Shown one piece after another: positions 19,900 to 30,506 of a stretch of 64,000 nucleotides of DNA (its first letter is position 1; the number at the start of each line of letters is the position of its first letter). The DNA lies in assembly GCA_020466095.1 (NCBI GenBank), contig CM035806.1, positions 122,259,168 through 122,323,167 on the forward strand, read 5' to 3'. Source of the stretch: Chlorops oryzae (taxonomy: Eukaryota > Arthropoda > Insecta > Diptera > Chloropidae). Made by a program: the position numbers and the translations under genes. A model generated the notes under the pieces. That model made no database searches. It was not told the origin of the DNA and saw only the letters and a program-made list of their open reading frames with translations.

Positions 19900-20335
19900 T
19901 TTGTATTTATTGGGCTAAAAATGTTTCTCCTCGATATCTTCGCGAGCCCAAAATCACGATATCGAGAAATTGGATTTTCGCGAACTCGTCTCGATATCTT
20001 CGCGAGTCCAAAATCGCAATATCGAGAATTTCATTTTTCTCGAATTCGTCTCGATATCTTCGCGAGTCCACAATCACAATATCGAGATTTTGATTTTTCT
20101 CGAATTCGTCTCGATATCTTCGCGAGGCCAAAATAACGATATCGAGAAATTGGATTTTCGCGAAGTCGTCTCGATATCTTCGCGACACCAAAATTACGAT
20201 ATTGAGAAATTCTATCTTCTCGAACTCGTCTCGATATCGTCGCGAGCCTAAATCGCGATATCGAGAAATTCGGTTTTCTCGAATTCGTCTCGATATCGTT
20301 ACGATATCGTCCTCGGTTTTGTGTTTATTGGGTAT
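19900..20335. repeat. Six-fold 60-bp minisatellite ending in GTGTTTATTGGGT
   Basis: Units starting TCTCGATATCTTCGCGAG (first variant CCTCGATATC) begin at 19929, 19989, 20049, 20109, 20169, 20229 and 20288, a period of 60 (last 59). Each unit holds CGATATCGAGA palindromes. The array ends in TTTTGTGTTTATTGGGT, the family's right terminus, and a related TTTGTATTTATTGGG precedes it at about 19902. Because 60 is divisible by three, long frames stay open on both strands, but they are not genes. Confidence 0.85.
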
Positions 20336-20930
20336 CCATATATTTATTTATGTTTGTATTTTGTGCATTCCCCAGCAGGAAAGGTCCCGGTGAAACCATC
20401 AATGATTTCAGCATGTTATAAGAGCCGCGACTCCTCCTGTTTCTACACCAACTTTCTAATGAAATTTACACACAAACGGAATTGGCCGTCATGAGAGGAC
20501 ATGTCACCAGTTGGTCATCGAAATTGGAGTGGATACCTCCTGTTTCGCAAGAAACTGTCATCGTTCGGGAGTGATACGAAATGAAAATGAAACACGGACT
20601 ATGTCATGGGAATTGCGATGAATAACATCTTTTTTCTATGACAATGTCATTAGAATTGTGATGAATAACACCTTTTCTCGATGACAATGTCATTAGAATT
20701 TAGAAGTACTCTAACTTTCCCCTTGACATCATCGGTGAAAACATTAATGAATTTTTCCTTTATGCGAAAAAGTCCGGCTGGGTAATGTCACTTTGCTCTA
20801 TGTATTACATTGTCAGCGAAATATGTTTGAAATGGCGTGTAGAGCAAAGTGGTTTTTTTTTAAAGCCATAAAATACCCTTTTATGCGTTAGATCAAAGAT
20901 TCGAAAATATACTCTTCGAATAAGTATTCT
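20336..20930. other. Stretch without a gene
   Basis: Only a two-fold 48-base repeat (GATGAATAACA...GACAATGTCATTAGAATT) at about 20608-20702 and a CTTTGCTCTAT motif near 20806 with an inverted partner near 20838 stand out. Confidence 0.5.
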
Positions 20931-20931
20931 T

Positions 20932-22337
20932 TCAAAAATTAATAGTGAAACACACAAAAAACCTTATCGTACAGTTTTTGAAAAAAATAGTTTCAAACTT
21001 CAACTTCGATTTACTCGAAATGTGTTTTTTGCACGTAGAGCACATGAATCCCCGGGCGACGAGATGATAAGACCAATCTGTTATAATAACATCTACTTCA
21101 CATGCTTCACATTTCTTCCTGACAAGGTTTTCATCAGACATGTTTTGATCTTGGATTTGAAATTCCGTACCATGAAGTGTCTCATAATGACTTTTTATAG
21201 CAAAACGGTTTTTAAATCTAATACCGCAATATTCGCACAGAATATCAGAATCGTTTTGGTCTTGGTTTGGAAATTCCATACTATGAGTTGTCTCATAATG
21301 TCGTTTGAGAGCAGTGTTACCAGATCAGTGGATTTCCCACTAAATTTGGTGGAATATAGGCCTCCCGGTGGACATTTTAGTGGAACAAAATGTTCAGTAG
21401 AAAGTCTTGGTGGATTATTTTTGTTTTGGTGGATTGTTTAGTAGATTGTACGGCAAAGCTCTTTTTTCATCTGGTCGATTTTTTTAAAATTTGAAAAACT
21501 TTCGCCGACAGAAAACAGTTTTTATTGACATACTTTATAACTATTAATGCATTAACATGGGTTCGAAGTCATTAAAAAATATGTACAAAAGTACAAAAAG
21601 GATTGGGAAAACGATCGCAGTAAGTGCAACAATAACCGAAATTTTCCTATGAGTATAAATGTATATGTATGTATGTCTATGTTTTCGCCGAACTTTCACA
21701 AAATTTTAAGAAACAAGTAGAAACATATAAGTATTTCACATGTTCAAACGTGTACTCTATTTTATTATGTCTACTAGACATTAGTCTTACGAAATCTCTT
21801 AAAAAAATTGATTGTATAATTGTGAACAATAATACGTAAAAAAATAAACAAATCGTTAAAATACATTGTTTTCTCAACAAAGTTATCGCATCAAAAACAT
21901 GTACCAATTATACTTTTCATTAAAATTTCGAATAAATTATTCGATGTTTTTTTGCACAAGAAAAAGTTTTGCTAGAACTTTAATCTCAATCTTTTTTCAA
22001 TTAAGTATGTGAATTAATCTCAATCGAATTTTATAGTTGAACTTCGTCGGGAAACGATAATCGATCCAATATTGAATACAAATCGAAAAAAGGTGCTATT
22101 TATTGATTTAGTGGAAAAAATATCATTTTTGGTAAAATCTAGTGGAATTTGAAGTGCCTTCAGTGGAAACACGCTCAGACCATCTGGTAACACTGTTTGA
22201 GAGTAAAATGATTCTTTAAAATAACACCGCAATATTCGCATAAAAAAATTGTTCTTTAAATGCATTGCCCTTTTATGGCGTTTCATACCCGTTTCCGAAG
22301 AAAACTCCTTTAAACGAATTTCGCAAGCCTTATTCAT
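20932..22337 (-). pseudogene. C2H2 zinc-finger protein, split by a hAT element
   Basis: Starting MNKACEIRLKEF at 22337, the gene encodes a finger-like start, then CEYCGVILKNHFTLKRH (one frameshift in a T run precedes it), CEYCGIRFKNRFAIKSHYETLH and a final CEACEVDVIITDWSYH...FMCSTC. The hAT element at 21312-22195 falls inside the second finger. Removing it together with one copy of its 8-bp duplication restores the finger frame, which proves the gene was there first. The frame decays towards 20932. The C-terminal CEAC...H...CSTC unit resembles 9594-9640 in inverted orientation. It may belong to a Polinton-type element or a host finger family; I cannot decide. Confidence 0.62.
21304..22203. 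mobile_element. Non-autonomous hAT element, 884 bp, perfect 8-bp target duplication
   Basis: The element 21312-22195 starts CAGTGTTACCAGA and ends TCTGGTAACACTG, a perfect 13-base inverted repeat of hAT type. TTTGAGAG flanks it at 21304-21311 and 22196-22203. Inside are several AGTGGA-type subterminal motifs and AT-rich DNA without a transposase. Confidence 0.93.
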
Positions 22338-22339
22338 TT

Positions 22340-22975
22340 TGGTTGTTAATTTTTATATGCTAGAATCAAAAAAGCAAAATATGATATTAAATTCAACCCT
22401 ACGTTCCCAGTAGGAATGAAAGGAATAAATATATGTACATATAAAATATATTACATTAAATACAAATATTAAATGCTACGTGCACACTTCAGAAAAGGAT
22501 GCAAAGGGTCACATACCTGGGGGTTTGACGGCGGAATTGTCTGCGACCGTCTTTGAGTGTAAACTTTGAGGATAGTCGTTAGTCACTATCAATACGAGGA
22601 TCACGATACGGATTGGACAAGTCCACGGGGATTTTATACACTTAAAGACGACACTACTTTCGAAACCGACGCTCACGATAGATTTTTTCGTTTTTAATTT
22701 GAAGAAAGAAAAAAAAAGAACTGGCTATTTTGTCTTGATTACTCGGATCGTAAGGTTATTTTTTTTTTTTAGAACTTTTCTCTAGTTTCCTCCGATTACT
22801 GTAATAAATTTAAACTGAGGCAAGCTTCAACTTGTTCTGGCTAAAAAATCATGCCTTATCTTCATCTCAATAACTTCAGTAGCGATAAGTCAACTCCAGC
22901 TCTAGCCCAATGTTTACATATTGAACTATATATGCTCTCCTACCGCACAGTTTCTCACCCCCTCACCTCTTCAAT
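22340..22975. other. Stretch without a gene
   Basis: AT-rich sequence with a moderately GC-rich part at 22500-22690. No open frame of note, no recognised repeat and no RNA gene. Confidence 0.4.
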
Positions 22976-23222
22976 GAGGCTCAATGCGAACCTTCTCATA
23001 TAAACCACCAAAAATTTCAATGCGAATCTTCTCATACTAACCACTAAAAATTTCCAAAGACTTCAATGTGCGTCTTTTCATACAAACCACCAAAAGTTTC
23101 AAAGACTTCAATGTGCGTCTTTTCATACAAACCACCAAAAAATTCCAAAGACTTCAATGTGCGTCTTCTCATACAAACCACCAAAAACTTCCAAAGACTT
23201 CAATGTGCGTCTTTTCCCGATT
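22976..23222. repeat. 45/46-bp minisatellite, about five units
   Basis: CTTCAATGTGCGTCTTTTC units start at 23061, 23106, 23152 and 23198, preceded by two degenerate units (CAATGCGAA.CTTCTCATA). Each unit also contains ACAAACCACCAAAA. Frames across it are open by chance. Confidence 0.85.
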
Positions 23223-23652
23223 TTCCATACAAAAAAAGTTGCACACCCAGAACGAACAGGCACGGCAGAACGGCGTTTACATGGGGTAGTTGTACCCACT
23301 CGAGATTTTCCGAGTGGGTATTTTACCCACTCGAAATTTTCCAAGTGGCTATTTTACTCAGTAAAAATTTCACGAAATTTTTGGAATGCCAGTTTTGACA
23401 AAAAAATTTTTTCCAATTTTTTCATTTTGAGTTAATATGCAATGTTTCCGTAGAGCCTGTATCTTTGCGTTAATAAAGAATGAAAAGCATTAAACGACAT
23501 AAGCCAAAACTACCAAACGGAAGTATTTGGAAAAAACTTGGCCGCGAAAATTTAATACGTAAAAATTTTACCCTAATAATTGTCTTTTTAAATAAAATGT
23601 TATTCTATTATTTCGGAGGCATTTACTGCATGTATGATATGTTGTACAATCC

Positions 23653-24385
23653 AAGTCGGAAGTTAATACGTTTGGCGGTTCAAAAGTTATAAGTATTTTT
23701 TTCATTTTTGGAGGTAGGAGTGGGCGGATTACGCCCATATTTTGCAGTAATATCCCAATGAGTGAAAGGTATGTACGTTCCAAGTCCGAAGTGAATATGT
23801 TCAGTAGTTCAGGAGTTATTAGCATATTTCATTTGTGGGGGAAGCAGTGGGCGGATCACGCCCATATTTTTCAATAACATCCCAATGGGTCCAAGGTATA
23901 TATGTTCCAAGTTTGAAGTGAATATGTTAAGTGGTTCAGAAGTTATGAGCATTTTTCTATATGCGACGGCGCGCCTTTCCAAGAATGCGGAATGTATTCT
24001 ATGTATGTACGCATGTACAATATTGCATCAGCTTTTCTTTCTAAATGCTTTGCGGTAGCATTTGTTTACATACATATATAAAAATGCTCGTAACTTCTGA
24101 ACCACTGAACACATTCACTTCAAACTTGGATCATATATACCTTGGACCCATTGGGATGTTATTGAAAAATATGGGCGTGATCCGCCCACTGCTTCCCCCA
24201 CAAATGAAATATGCTAATAACTCCTGAACTACTAAACATATTCACTTCGGACTTGGAACGTACATACCTTTCACTCATTGGGATATTACTGCAAAATATG
24301 GGCGTGATCCGCCCACTCCTACCTCCACAAATGGAAAAATACTTATAACTTCTGAACCACAAAACTTCGGACTTGGAATGTTGTA
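23653..24385. repeat. Large inverted repeat of two DINE-like paragraphs (arms about 310 bp)
   Basis: Arms 23653-23961 and 24077-24385 are near-complementary around a spacer of about 115 bp. Each contains two blocks with GGGCGGAT(C/T)ACGCCCATAT, CCCAATG(G/A)GT and TTCAAAAGTTAT/TTCAGAAGTTAT, the same sort of wording as the DINE-1-like element at 48857-49627. The structure probably arose by one copy inserting opposite another or by an inverted duplication. Confidence 0.8.
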
Positions 24386-24471
24386 TGTGTGTACATATAG
24401 ATGTAGGTACATATGTACATATCGTTAGCTTCGGATAGAAAGGGCGTATCATTTGTTTTTTCAAAAATAAG

Positions 24472-24931
24472 ATTTTTAATTTTACTAGTGGTCCACTCTG
24501 AAATGCACCCCCAAAAAAATATAAAACCTAATTTTTATAAAGGTGATTTCGATAGCGAAAGGTTGCTAAATGACCAAGTAATGTTTTTACAACTTTTAAA
24601 AAGACAAAAAGAAGAAGCGAACAACTTAAGAGAAGTTGTAAATTTTTTAAAAAAATACAATTGGGCTATAGGTCTTCTTCCAGAGTTTGTTCGGTTTGTT
24701 CGTTTACTCATTACAATTCCAGGATCATCTTGTTCGAATGAACGGAGCTTTTCCGTTCTCCGTCGACTTAAAACATATTTAAGATCAAAAATGTTGCAAG
24801 ATCGGCTCAATAATGTTGCCGTTTTACATGTTTATAAAAATTTAACCGATATGCTTGATCTGGAAGAACTCCTAGATGAGTTTATTTTAAAAAATGTTAA
24901 ACGGAGTGCAACTTTTGCATTAAAAAATTAA
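24472..24931 (+). pseudogene. hAT transposase, C-terminal dimerisation region only
   Basis: The frame reads LLPEFVRFVRLLITIPGSSC, then SNERSFSVLRRLKTYLRS, then RLNNVAVLHVY, the standard C-terminal hAT dimerisation domain with the SxERxFS signature. Upstream the DDE residues and BED finger are absent: the inverted repeat and unrelated DNA occupy their place. The open frame extends left to about 24413, but that part does not look like transposase. hAT transposases cut and paste DNA with 8-bp duplications, which fits the flanks of this element. Confidence 0.85.
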
Positions 24932-24952
24932 AATTGAAAGGAGTAATGTATT

Positions 24953-25292
24953 TAATTTTTAAAAGCCAAATATATACCTCATCGAGCTTAAGATTATGTT
25001 ATTTTTCCATATTTAGCTTTAAAATGAAGAGTATACTCAGGAATTATTTTAGAAATAACTATTTATAAAAAGCATATAAACATATTGCATGTTATTTTAT
25101 GACTCCAACGAAAAACTACATATACAGTGCAAGCTTGTAAATGAGAGGGAAAACACGTAATATGTTTAAAAGCTTCTTATAAATATTTATTTCTAAAATA
25201 ATTAGTATGCTCTTCATTTTAAAGCTAAATATGGAAAAATAACATATTCTTAAGCTCGATGAGATATATATTTGGCTTTTAAAATTTAACAA
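24953..25292. repeat. Foldback, about 340 bp
   Basis: AAAAGCCAAATATATACCTC at about 24960 and its near-complement at about 25265-25284 begin long arms (about 130 bp) that include TTTCCATATTTAGCTTTAAA and AAAATGAAGAGTATAC. A small loop lies at about 25100-25150. Non-coding, nested in the hAT element directly after its transposase stop. Confidence 0.75.
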
Positions 25293-25505
25293 GAGGCCGA
25301 AAAAATGCGGAATTGTCTTTAAGTTTTTAATTTTTTTTTACATGAAGTGCGTTAATTTTTGTTATTAAATGTATAATATGAAATAATATTTTTTGTATAT
25401 TTTATTTTACTTGATTTTGTAACGAAATGATGGGAATGTTGATTTCGTGGGAGCTTTGTATACTACTCCAACGCAGCAATACACCACCCTTCCCCCTTCG
25501 AACTA

Positions 25506-25879
25506 CTACCCACTAGAGGTGGAAAACAATCAATGTTAACATAATGGTAAAATTAATAAATAAATGGTAAAAATAAATTCCATTAAATTAAATTCTAACA
25601 AGCTTAGTAGTTGATGAAAAACAATAGATTGTCGTAGAACACCATCAATAGGGTAAAACATTTAAAAACATCGTCGATGTATCCCACAATCGTGCACTAT
25701 TGATGGTTTCTGATAACTAACAATTTTTTTCCATCAACTAAGGTTGTTAGAATTAAATCAAACTTAATCTATTTTGCATTTTTAACTTTCTTTTCATTAT
25801 TATTTATTTTAACTTAAAAACATCGATACTATCGATGTATCGATGTTAACATCGATTTTTTCCCACCTCTACTACCCAC
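25506..25879. mobile_element. 358-bp hAT-type MITE with perfect 8-bp target duplication
   Basis: The element 25514-25871 runs from TAGAGGTGGAAAA to TTTTCCCACCTCTA. CTACCCAC flanks it at 25506-25513 and 25872-25879. The inverted repeat continues into ATCGATGTTAACAT-like sequence. It lies within the last 400 bp of the larger hAT. Confidence 0.92.
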
Positions 25880-25915
25880 TCGGGAAAAATCTGTTCTGCC
25901 GTGCCTGAGAACGAA

Positions 25916-26483
25916 CATATCCCCCCTACTGACTTAAGCCACGAACTGCAAAAAAAAAATCTTTCAAATGATGATCGCTTAAGGAGATTATAATATATTA
26001 TTTTCGTCCCATTTAACCAAGTATTAAGTTTGGTTCGGATCCCATAACGTTCGATGATTCCTCAAATCGTTCAAAGTTTCAAAATTCTGAAGAAATGCCA
26101 GAGCGATAAAGTCGGCGGCGCCAAGCAAAGTCTCTCCAACAAACCATAGCACAAGCTAAATATAACTTAATTCGAGAATAAACTTGGAATAAATAATTTT
26201 CTACAACATTTTAGAAGCATGCTTACAATAGGTTTAATTAAATGAAAAATACAAACATTTTTGCAATAGTGTTTTAAAAACATTTGACAAGTAACTGTGT
26301 TTTATATAACGCTTGCATAACACTTCGTTTGGATAACAGTTTGACAATAATGATTGTAAAAGGCTTATGGCTGATACAGTTTTGAAAGCGTTCTTTATAT
26401 GATTTTCCGTTATTTGAATGCACGTGTTTATAATTTTCGTTAAAGTTGTCATTCTACCTTTTTCGTCCAAAGACTAAAGTTCT
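25916..26483. other. Stretch without a gene
   Basis: AT-rich sequence between the hAT and a CMC fragment. I see no repeat, RNA gene or credible coding frame. Confidence 0.4.
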
Positions 26484-27059
26484 GTGAAAAGTGAAAATAA
26501 AACGTGGGTTGAAAAAGAAGTCGTTGCATTGCTTTTAAATATTAAAAATAAGAAAACTGATTCCAGTGAAGTTCCAGTCAGCTGTAGTCAGATTGATTGT
26601 TATTTCAGTGATGACGATTTGAATAGAAGTGAAAGCAATAATTCAAGTTCTGAGAAAAATGTGGATGTTGATGATATGAGCGATGATGATGTTGATATGA
26701 AGGCAGAGATTTCTACTTGGGACGTTCAACATTCCATAACAAATTGTGCTGTGAATGGTTTGCTGCAGATTTTAAGAAAATCTTAACCTTTTTTACCAAA
26801 AAATGCAATAATGTTAAAACAAACACCGCGTGATCCACCGGTTGTCCAAATTCAAGGTGGAAGTTATGTACATTATGGGCTGAAAGATTGTCTAACCGAT
26901 TTGTTATCAAGCACAACGTTTCTACATAGTTGCATTGATTTAAATTTAAATATTGATGGATTACCTGTTGCGAAAAGTTATCTAGCACAGGTCTGGCCAA
27001 TTCTTGTTAATGTTAACTGTAACGAATCAGTGCATACATTATTAATTGTTAACTTATGA
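26484..27059 (+). pseudogene. CMC (CACTA/En-Spm-like) transposase, N-terminal fragment
   Basis: One frame with a single stop (TAA 26784-26786) encodes an acidic N-terminus, then NCAVNGLLQIL, then QIQGGSYVHYGLKDCLTDLL and LNIDGLPVAKS...AQVWPIL. The order and wording match the start of the transposase at 52159-54111 on the other strand, so both are the same family. The match stops near 27045, where the frame ends in unrelated sequence; the catalytic part is lost. No intron is needed here. Confidence 0.75.
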
Positions 27060-27294
27060 ACAGTAGCGGTCAACTCAACAGTACAAACACAGTGAATAAG
27101 GTTATAACTACCTGATGGTTGATATAACTGTCTCGCGATTAAATCAACTGTCACCAGCGACTGGGGAAAAAAATGTATTTTTTGCTTTGAATTTTTTTTT
27201 ATCTTCTTTTATTAATATTTTTTTTTTTATTAAATTATTATATTTTTTCTTTATTTATTTATTTCTATTTAAATCTTTTTCTCTTTCATCTCTT

Positions 27295-27380
27295 TAAATT
27301 CTCTCGCCTCGGACGAGCCTTGAACCGCTGACCTCCACTTCGCTGGGCGAACGTCTTAACCATTACGCTAAACGAACGAA
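27295..27380 (-). repeat. tRNA-like Pol III module (SINE head) with A-rich tail
   Basis: On the minus strand TAGCGTAATGGTTAAGACG is a good A box and GCGGTTCAAGGCTCG a good B box about 35 bases later. An A-rich tail follows at 27180-27295 (T-rich on the plus strand). This looks like a tRNA-derived SINE. Confidence 0.55.
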
Positions 27381-27624
27381 TTTAACATAATTTGTTGGTC
27401 AAAATGCTCACTTGAGCTTATGGTTGCTCAAGTTTTGGGGAACGTGATTAAGGAATTGTTTCACTCCCAAAAATTTTTGCTTGAAAATGAACCATTAAAC
27501 AAAAATTAAATAAATTAAAACCTTAAAAATTTAGGAGAAAATTTTTGTCTTCCAAAATAACTGAACTATGAACAAAAAAAAAACTGTAATTCAAAAAAAA
27601 TTCAGAAAAATTCCCGCCGCCAGC

Positions 27625-27705
27625 AGGGATAGAAAAACCCCGAAGCTCACGACTGTCGAGTCACAGCTTAAACAACTGAGCTATCGAAAACTCCGGAGAC
27701 GGTTG
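27625..27705 (-). repeat. tRNA-like Pol III module, degenerate
   Basis: On the minus strand GATAGCTCAGTTGTTTAAGC is an A-box/D-arm-like stretch. The B-box position is a poor match (CTTCGGGGTTTTTCTATCCC). A different tRNA source from the neighbour at 27295. Confidence 0.4.
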
Positions 27706-30065
27706 ATCAGAATGCGAACTTATACGTCTAAGTGAACGAAAGCGAATTTGAACATAAAAAGGAACTGTTTTTCAACTGTTCATTTGACTGCCTTTTTCAG
27801 TGCATTTAACGCGGAATACAGTTTATTTGACAACTCTTACTTTGACTGTTCTAAGTAGTTGATTTAACTGTTGTTATTTCTATCGGTGTACATAAAATAT
27901 ACACAAGGGAAAATAAACCATTTAACAAATGGCTCAGCCAGACAAATTTATTACTCTATCTCCCAAACTACTTTTGTGTCCATTTTCAAACCTGCACAGT
28001 GCATTTCTAACATTTGAAAATGAAGCCCTTACAATGTAAGGGCGGCCAACCGTCCCGCATTGTGCGGGACAGTCCCGGAATCGTGCTTTGAGTCCCGCAT
28101 TAAATTTTGTTCCGTAAATGTCCCGCAATACGTCAAATACGTCCCGCATGTCCCGCCCGCATGATGTATTACACACAAACCACAAGACTTGAACTTTCAT
28201 TGTCATTTGATTTTTGGTATGTGTAAAATTTTAACATATTGGCTTGCACTTTGCAAGTTGTTGCAACATGTTATGCCGTGTAAACGTGTGTTAATGAGAG
28301 GATTGTTGAATATATGGCAGCACCAAAAATTTCGTTGATTTGTAAAATTCTCAAAGGACGGCAATGTAAAGACTACATTTGACCTTTATTTGACTTCAAT
28401 TTGTCGCAGTTTGAGCAAACATACATTATTTTATAACTTCGCAAAACCATATAAAGGAAGAAATAATAATGCCACCTACAGTAAAAAAACGGATATGTAA
28501 ATTTAACAACGAAATGCAAAACAAGTTTCCGTTTTTGCAAAAAGGCTTGAGTGAGTCAGAACATAGAGTATTTAATATATAAAGAGCCGCCAACGTACTC
28601 TATCGTTAATTTCATTTTTCAATCATTCCCGATGCTGGCCTCCGCATTACGATACACTATGCTTTGAAAACTGAAACGCTCACAAAGCATGAAATCGAGG
28701 AAAGAAAGACAACGCGAAACGTAGCAATTCATGAAAGGATTGAAAGGATCAAAACAAAAACGAAAATCTGACTTCTCGCCTTTACGCATTGAGAACCGGT
28801 TTTCATTCCTTATAGTTTTTCGGCAGTCCAGCCGCTGTGCTGTTATTCTTTCGATTGCGTGCCGCACTTATGCGCATATATGAGTTTGTGTGTGCGCCAA
28901 TGTACATACGTACGTTTGTATTTGGCCGCTGTGTGCCTTTGCAATTTTCGGCCGCTGAAAAATTCAAAAATCGTTTTTCGAGTCGGTCGCTTATGTTGTT
29001 TTCCTGCTTCTACGTGACCAATGCAAAGTCTCTACCGTATGGTTCTGTAGGGTGACTTGCGCGGCGCTAAATGAGAAAAAGTCGAAGCCTGGTCGCTTCC
29101 ATTACATTTTGTAACAATATGTGCTAGTTTTTTTTAGATTTAATTCGACCCTTTTTTTATATTTTAATTTTAATTACTTAAATATTTTTTCGGGCTTAGG
29201 GTCCAAGCATTTCTATTACGAAATGTTAATTTTTAGCAATCGAAAAAATTTTTTTCTGATGTTCTTCTGATGCTAATGTAATTTTACTTTTGATATTAAA
29301 AATTATATAATCTACAACGTCTTCTAAAATCTCTTTTAAATTTATCCTTTGCTGAAATTGGTATTTTCAGCTGTAAAAATACTCCCTTTAGGTGGGGCTA
29401 AATTAAAAATGAATTTTAAAAGACTTTTTGAATTGCCTTTATATTGAAATTTGTTCAATAAATTTAAGGATTTTGGTGAATATTACCAAAATATTAAATT
29501 TAAATGTAAGAGAAAAAATTGTTGAAGTCAATTGAAAATTTAAATTTTCAAAAAACTTTTTTATGGGTCTTCAACGGACAACGTATTTGCACCATCGAAT
29601 GTAAACAAAAATTGTAAAGCTGAATCATTCCATTTTAAATACATACAAGCATTCTTATGCTCATACATATAGAACATCTTTTCCCTTCCGCCGTCCTTCC
29701 ACGAACGAATTTTGCTCATTTCAATCTATCCTGCTAAAAAAAAATTTCAAAAGTATGATACAGTGTGCAAATATCGATTCTCTTCCTTTCAGTTTATGAA
29801 TAAATTTTCATGAACTATAAATTATGAATATAACATAAAATTCAGCAAAATAGCTTTCTTAATGTCTAGAAACAAATTGATAACATTTCAATTTTTATTT
29901 TACTATAAAAATTATATCAATAATAAGTAAAATAGAACTTGTCTGAAGAAAGATTTGAAATAGTCAAATATTGCACACTGTGTTCGGCTATTTTTTCTTC
30001 GTATCGTCAAGCAGCCTTTGCATGCGCACAAGATAAAAAAACTTCCATCCCTTTTTCTCTGCGCA

Positions 30066-30506
30066 TAAGGGGTCGTCCATATATTACGTCATCATACAGG
30101 GGGAGGAGGGGGTCTCGCGAATGATGACGCTTGACGATGAGGGGGAGGAGGATCAATCCGCAATGATCACGTCATCATCTCTATCTTATAAGAAAACACT
30201 ATAGTGGTATTCAAGCAACAGTGCAAATCGCAGTGTGCAATATTTGCACTGCTTTTTTTGTACGCAATTTGACAAGTGCAAATATTGCACACTGCGTTTG
30301 CACTGTTGCTTGAATACCACTTATATAACTACATTTTGAAGAAATTAATTTCTATTTACTTATGAAATAATAAAGAGCTCAAAGATGATGTCAAACGAGG
30401 GGGGGGGGCGGGGTGGAGCTTCTGGACGATGATGATTGATGATAAGGGGGGTAGGGGGTATAAAATGGTCAAAAACATGCTGACGTAATATATGGACGGC
30501 CACTAA
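30066..30506. mobile_element. Harbinger-like MITE, 435 bp, TAA duplication
   Basis: The element 30069-30503 has ends GGGGTCGTCCATATATTACG and the near-complement CGTAATATATGGACGGCCAC, flanked by TAA on both sides. A three-base TWA duplication and G-rich ends fit the PIF/Harbinger group. It contains G-rich GGGGGAGGAGG tracts near both ends and the hairpin element at 30203-30321. Confidence 0.75.
30200..30324. mobile_element. Hairpin MITE inside the Harbinger-like MITE
   Basis: AGTGGTATTCAAGCAACAGT at 30203 and its complement ending at 30321 are the outer ends of arms of about 50 bp that also include GTGCAATATTTGCACT. Flanking TAT/TA on both sides is compatible with a Tc1/mariner-type TA target. 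Confidence 0.7.

Larger units (their letters stand above)
23249..25915 (+). mobile_element. hAT transposon, 2651 bp, with 8-bp target duplication and nested inserts
   Basis: The element 23257-25907 begins CAGGCACGGCAGAAC and ends in the exact complement, GTTCTGCCGTGCCTG. AGAACGAA flanks it at 23249-23256 and 25908-25915. Close to both ends is a CCCACTCG motif that is probably subterminal. Inside are an inverted pair of DINE-like blocks, the C-terminal part of a transposase, a foldback and a second MITE. Most of the transposase gene is missing, so the copy is not autonomous. Confidence 0.92.

Noticed and set aside
19907..20251. Long overlapping open frames with 20-residue repeats (SRRYRDEFEKN-like and its counterparts) on both strands
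   Set aside because: They come from a 60-bp satellite whose length is a multiple of three; all frames stay open together and there is no start context or homologue.
21022..21441. 139-codon plus-strand frame
   Set aside because: It overlaps the zinc-finger pseudogene antisense and runs into the hAT element, so it crosses an insertion boundary.
23066..23435. Open frames across 23.07-23.44 kb encoding SYKPPK repeats
   Set aside because: A 45/46-bp minisatellite read in three frames; the frames differ between neighbouring units.
28619..29055. Frames inside the 2.3-kb nested TIR element as a possible transposase
   Set aside because: No DDE, zinc-finger or dimerisation motif, and both strands are equally open.
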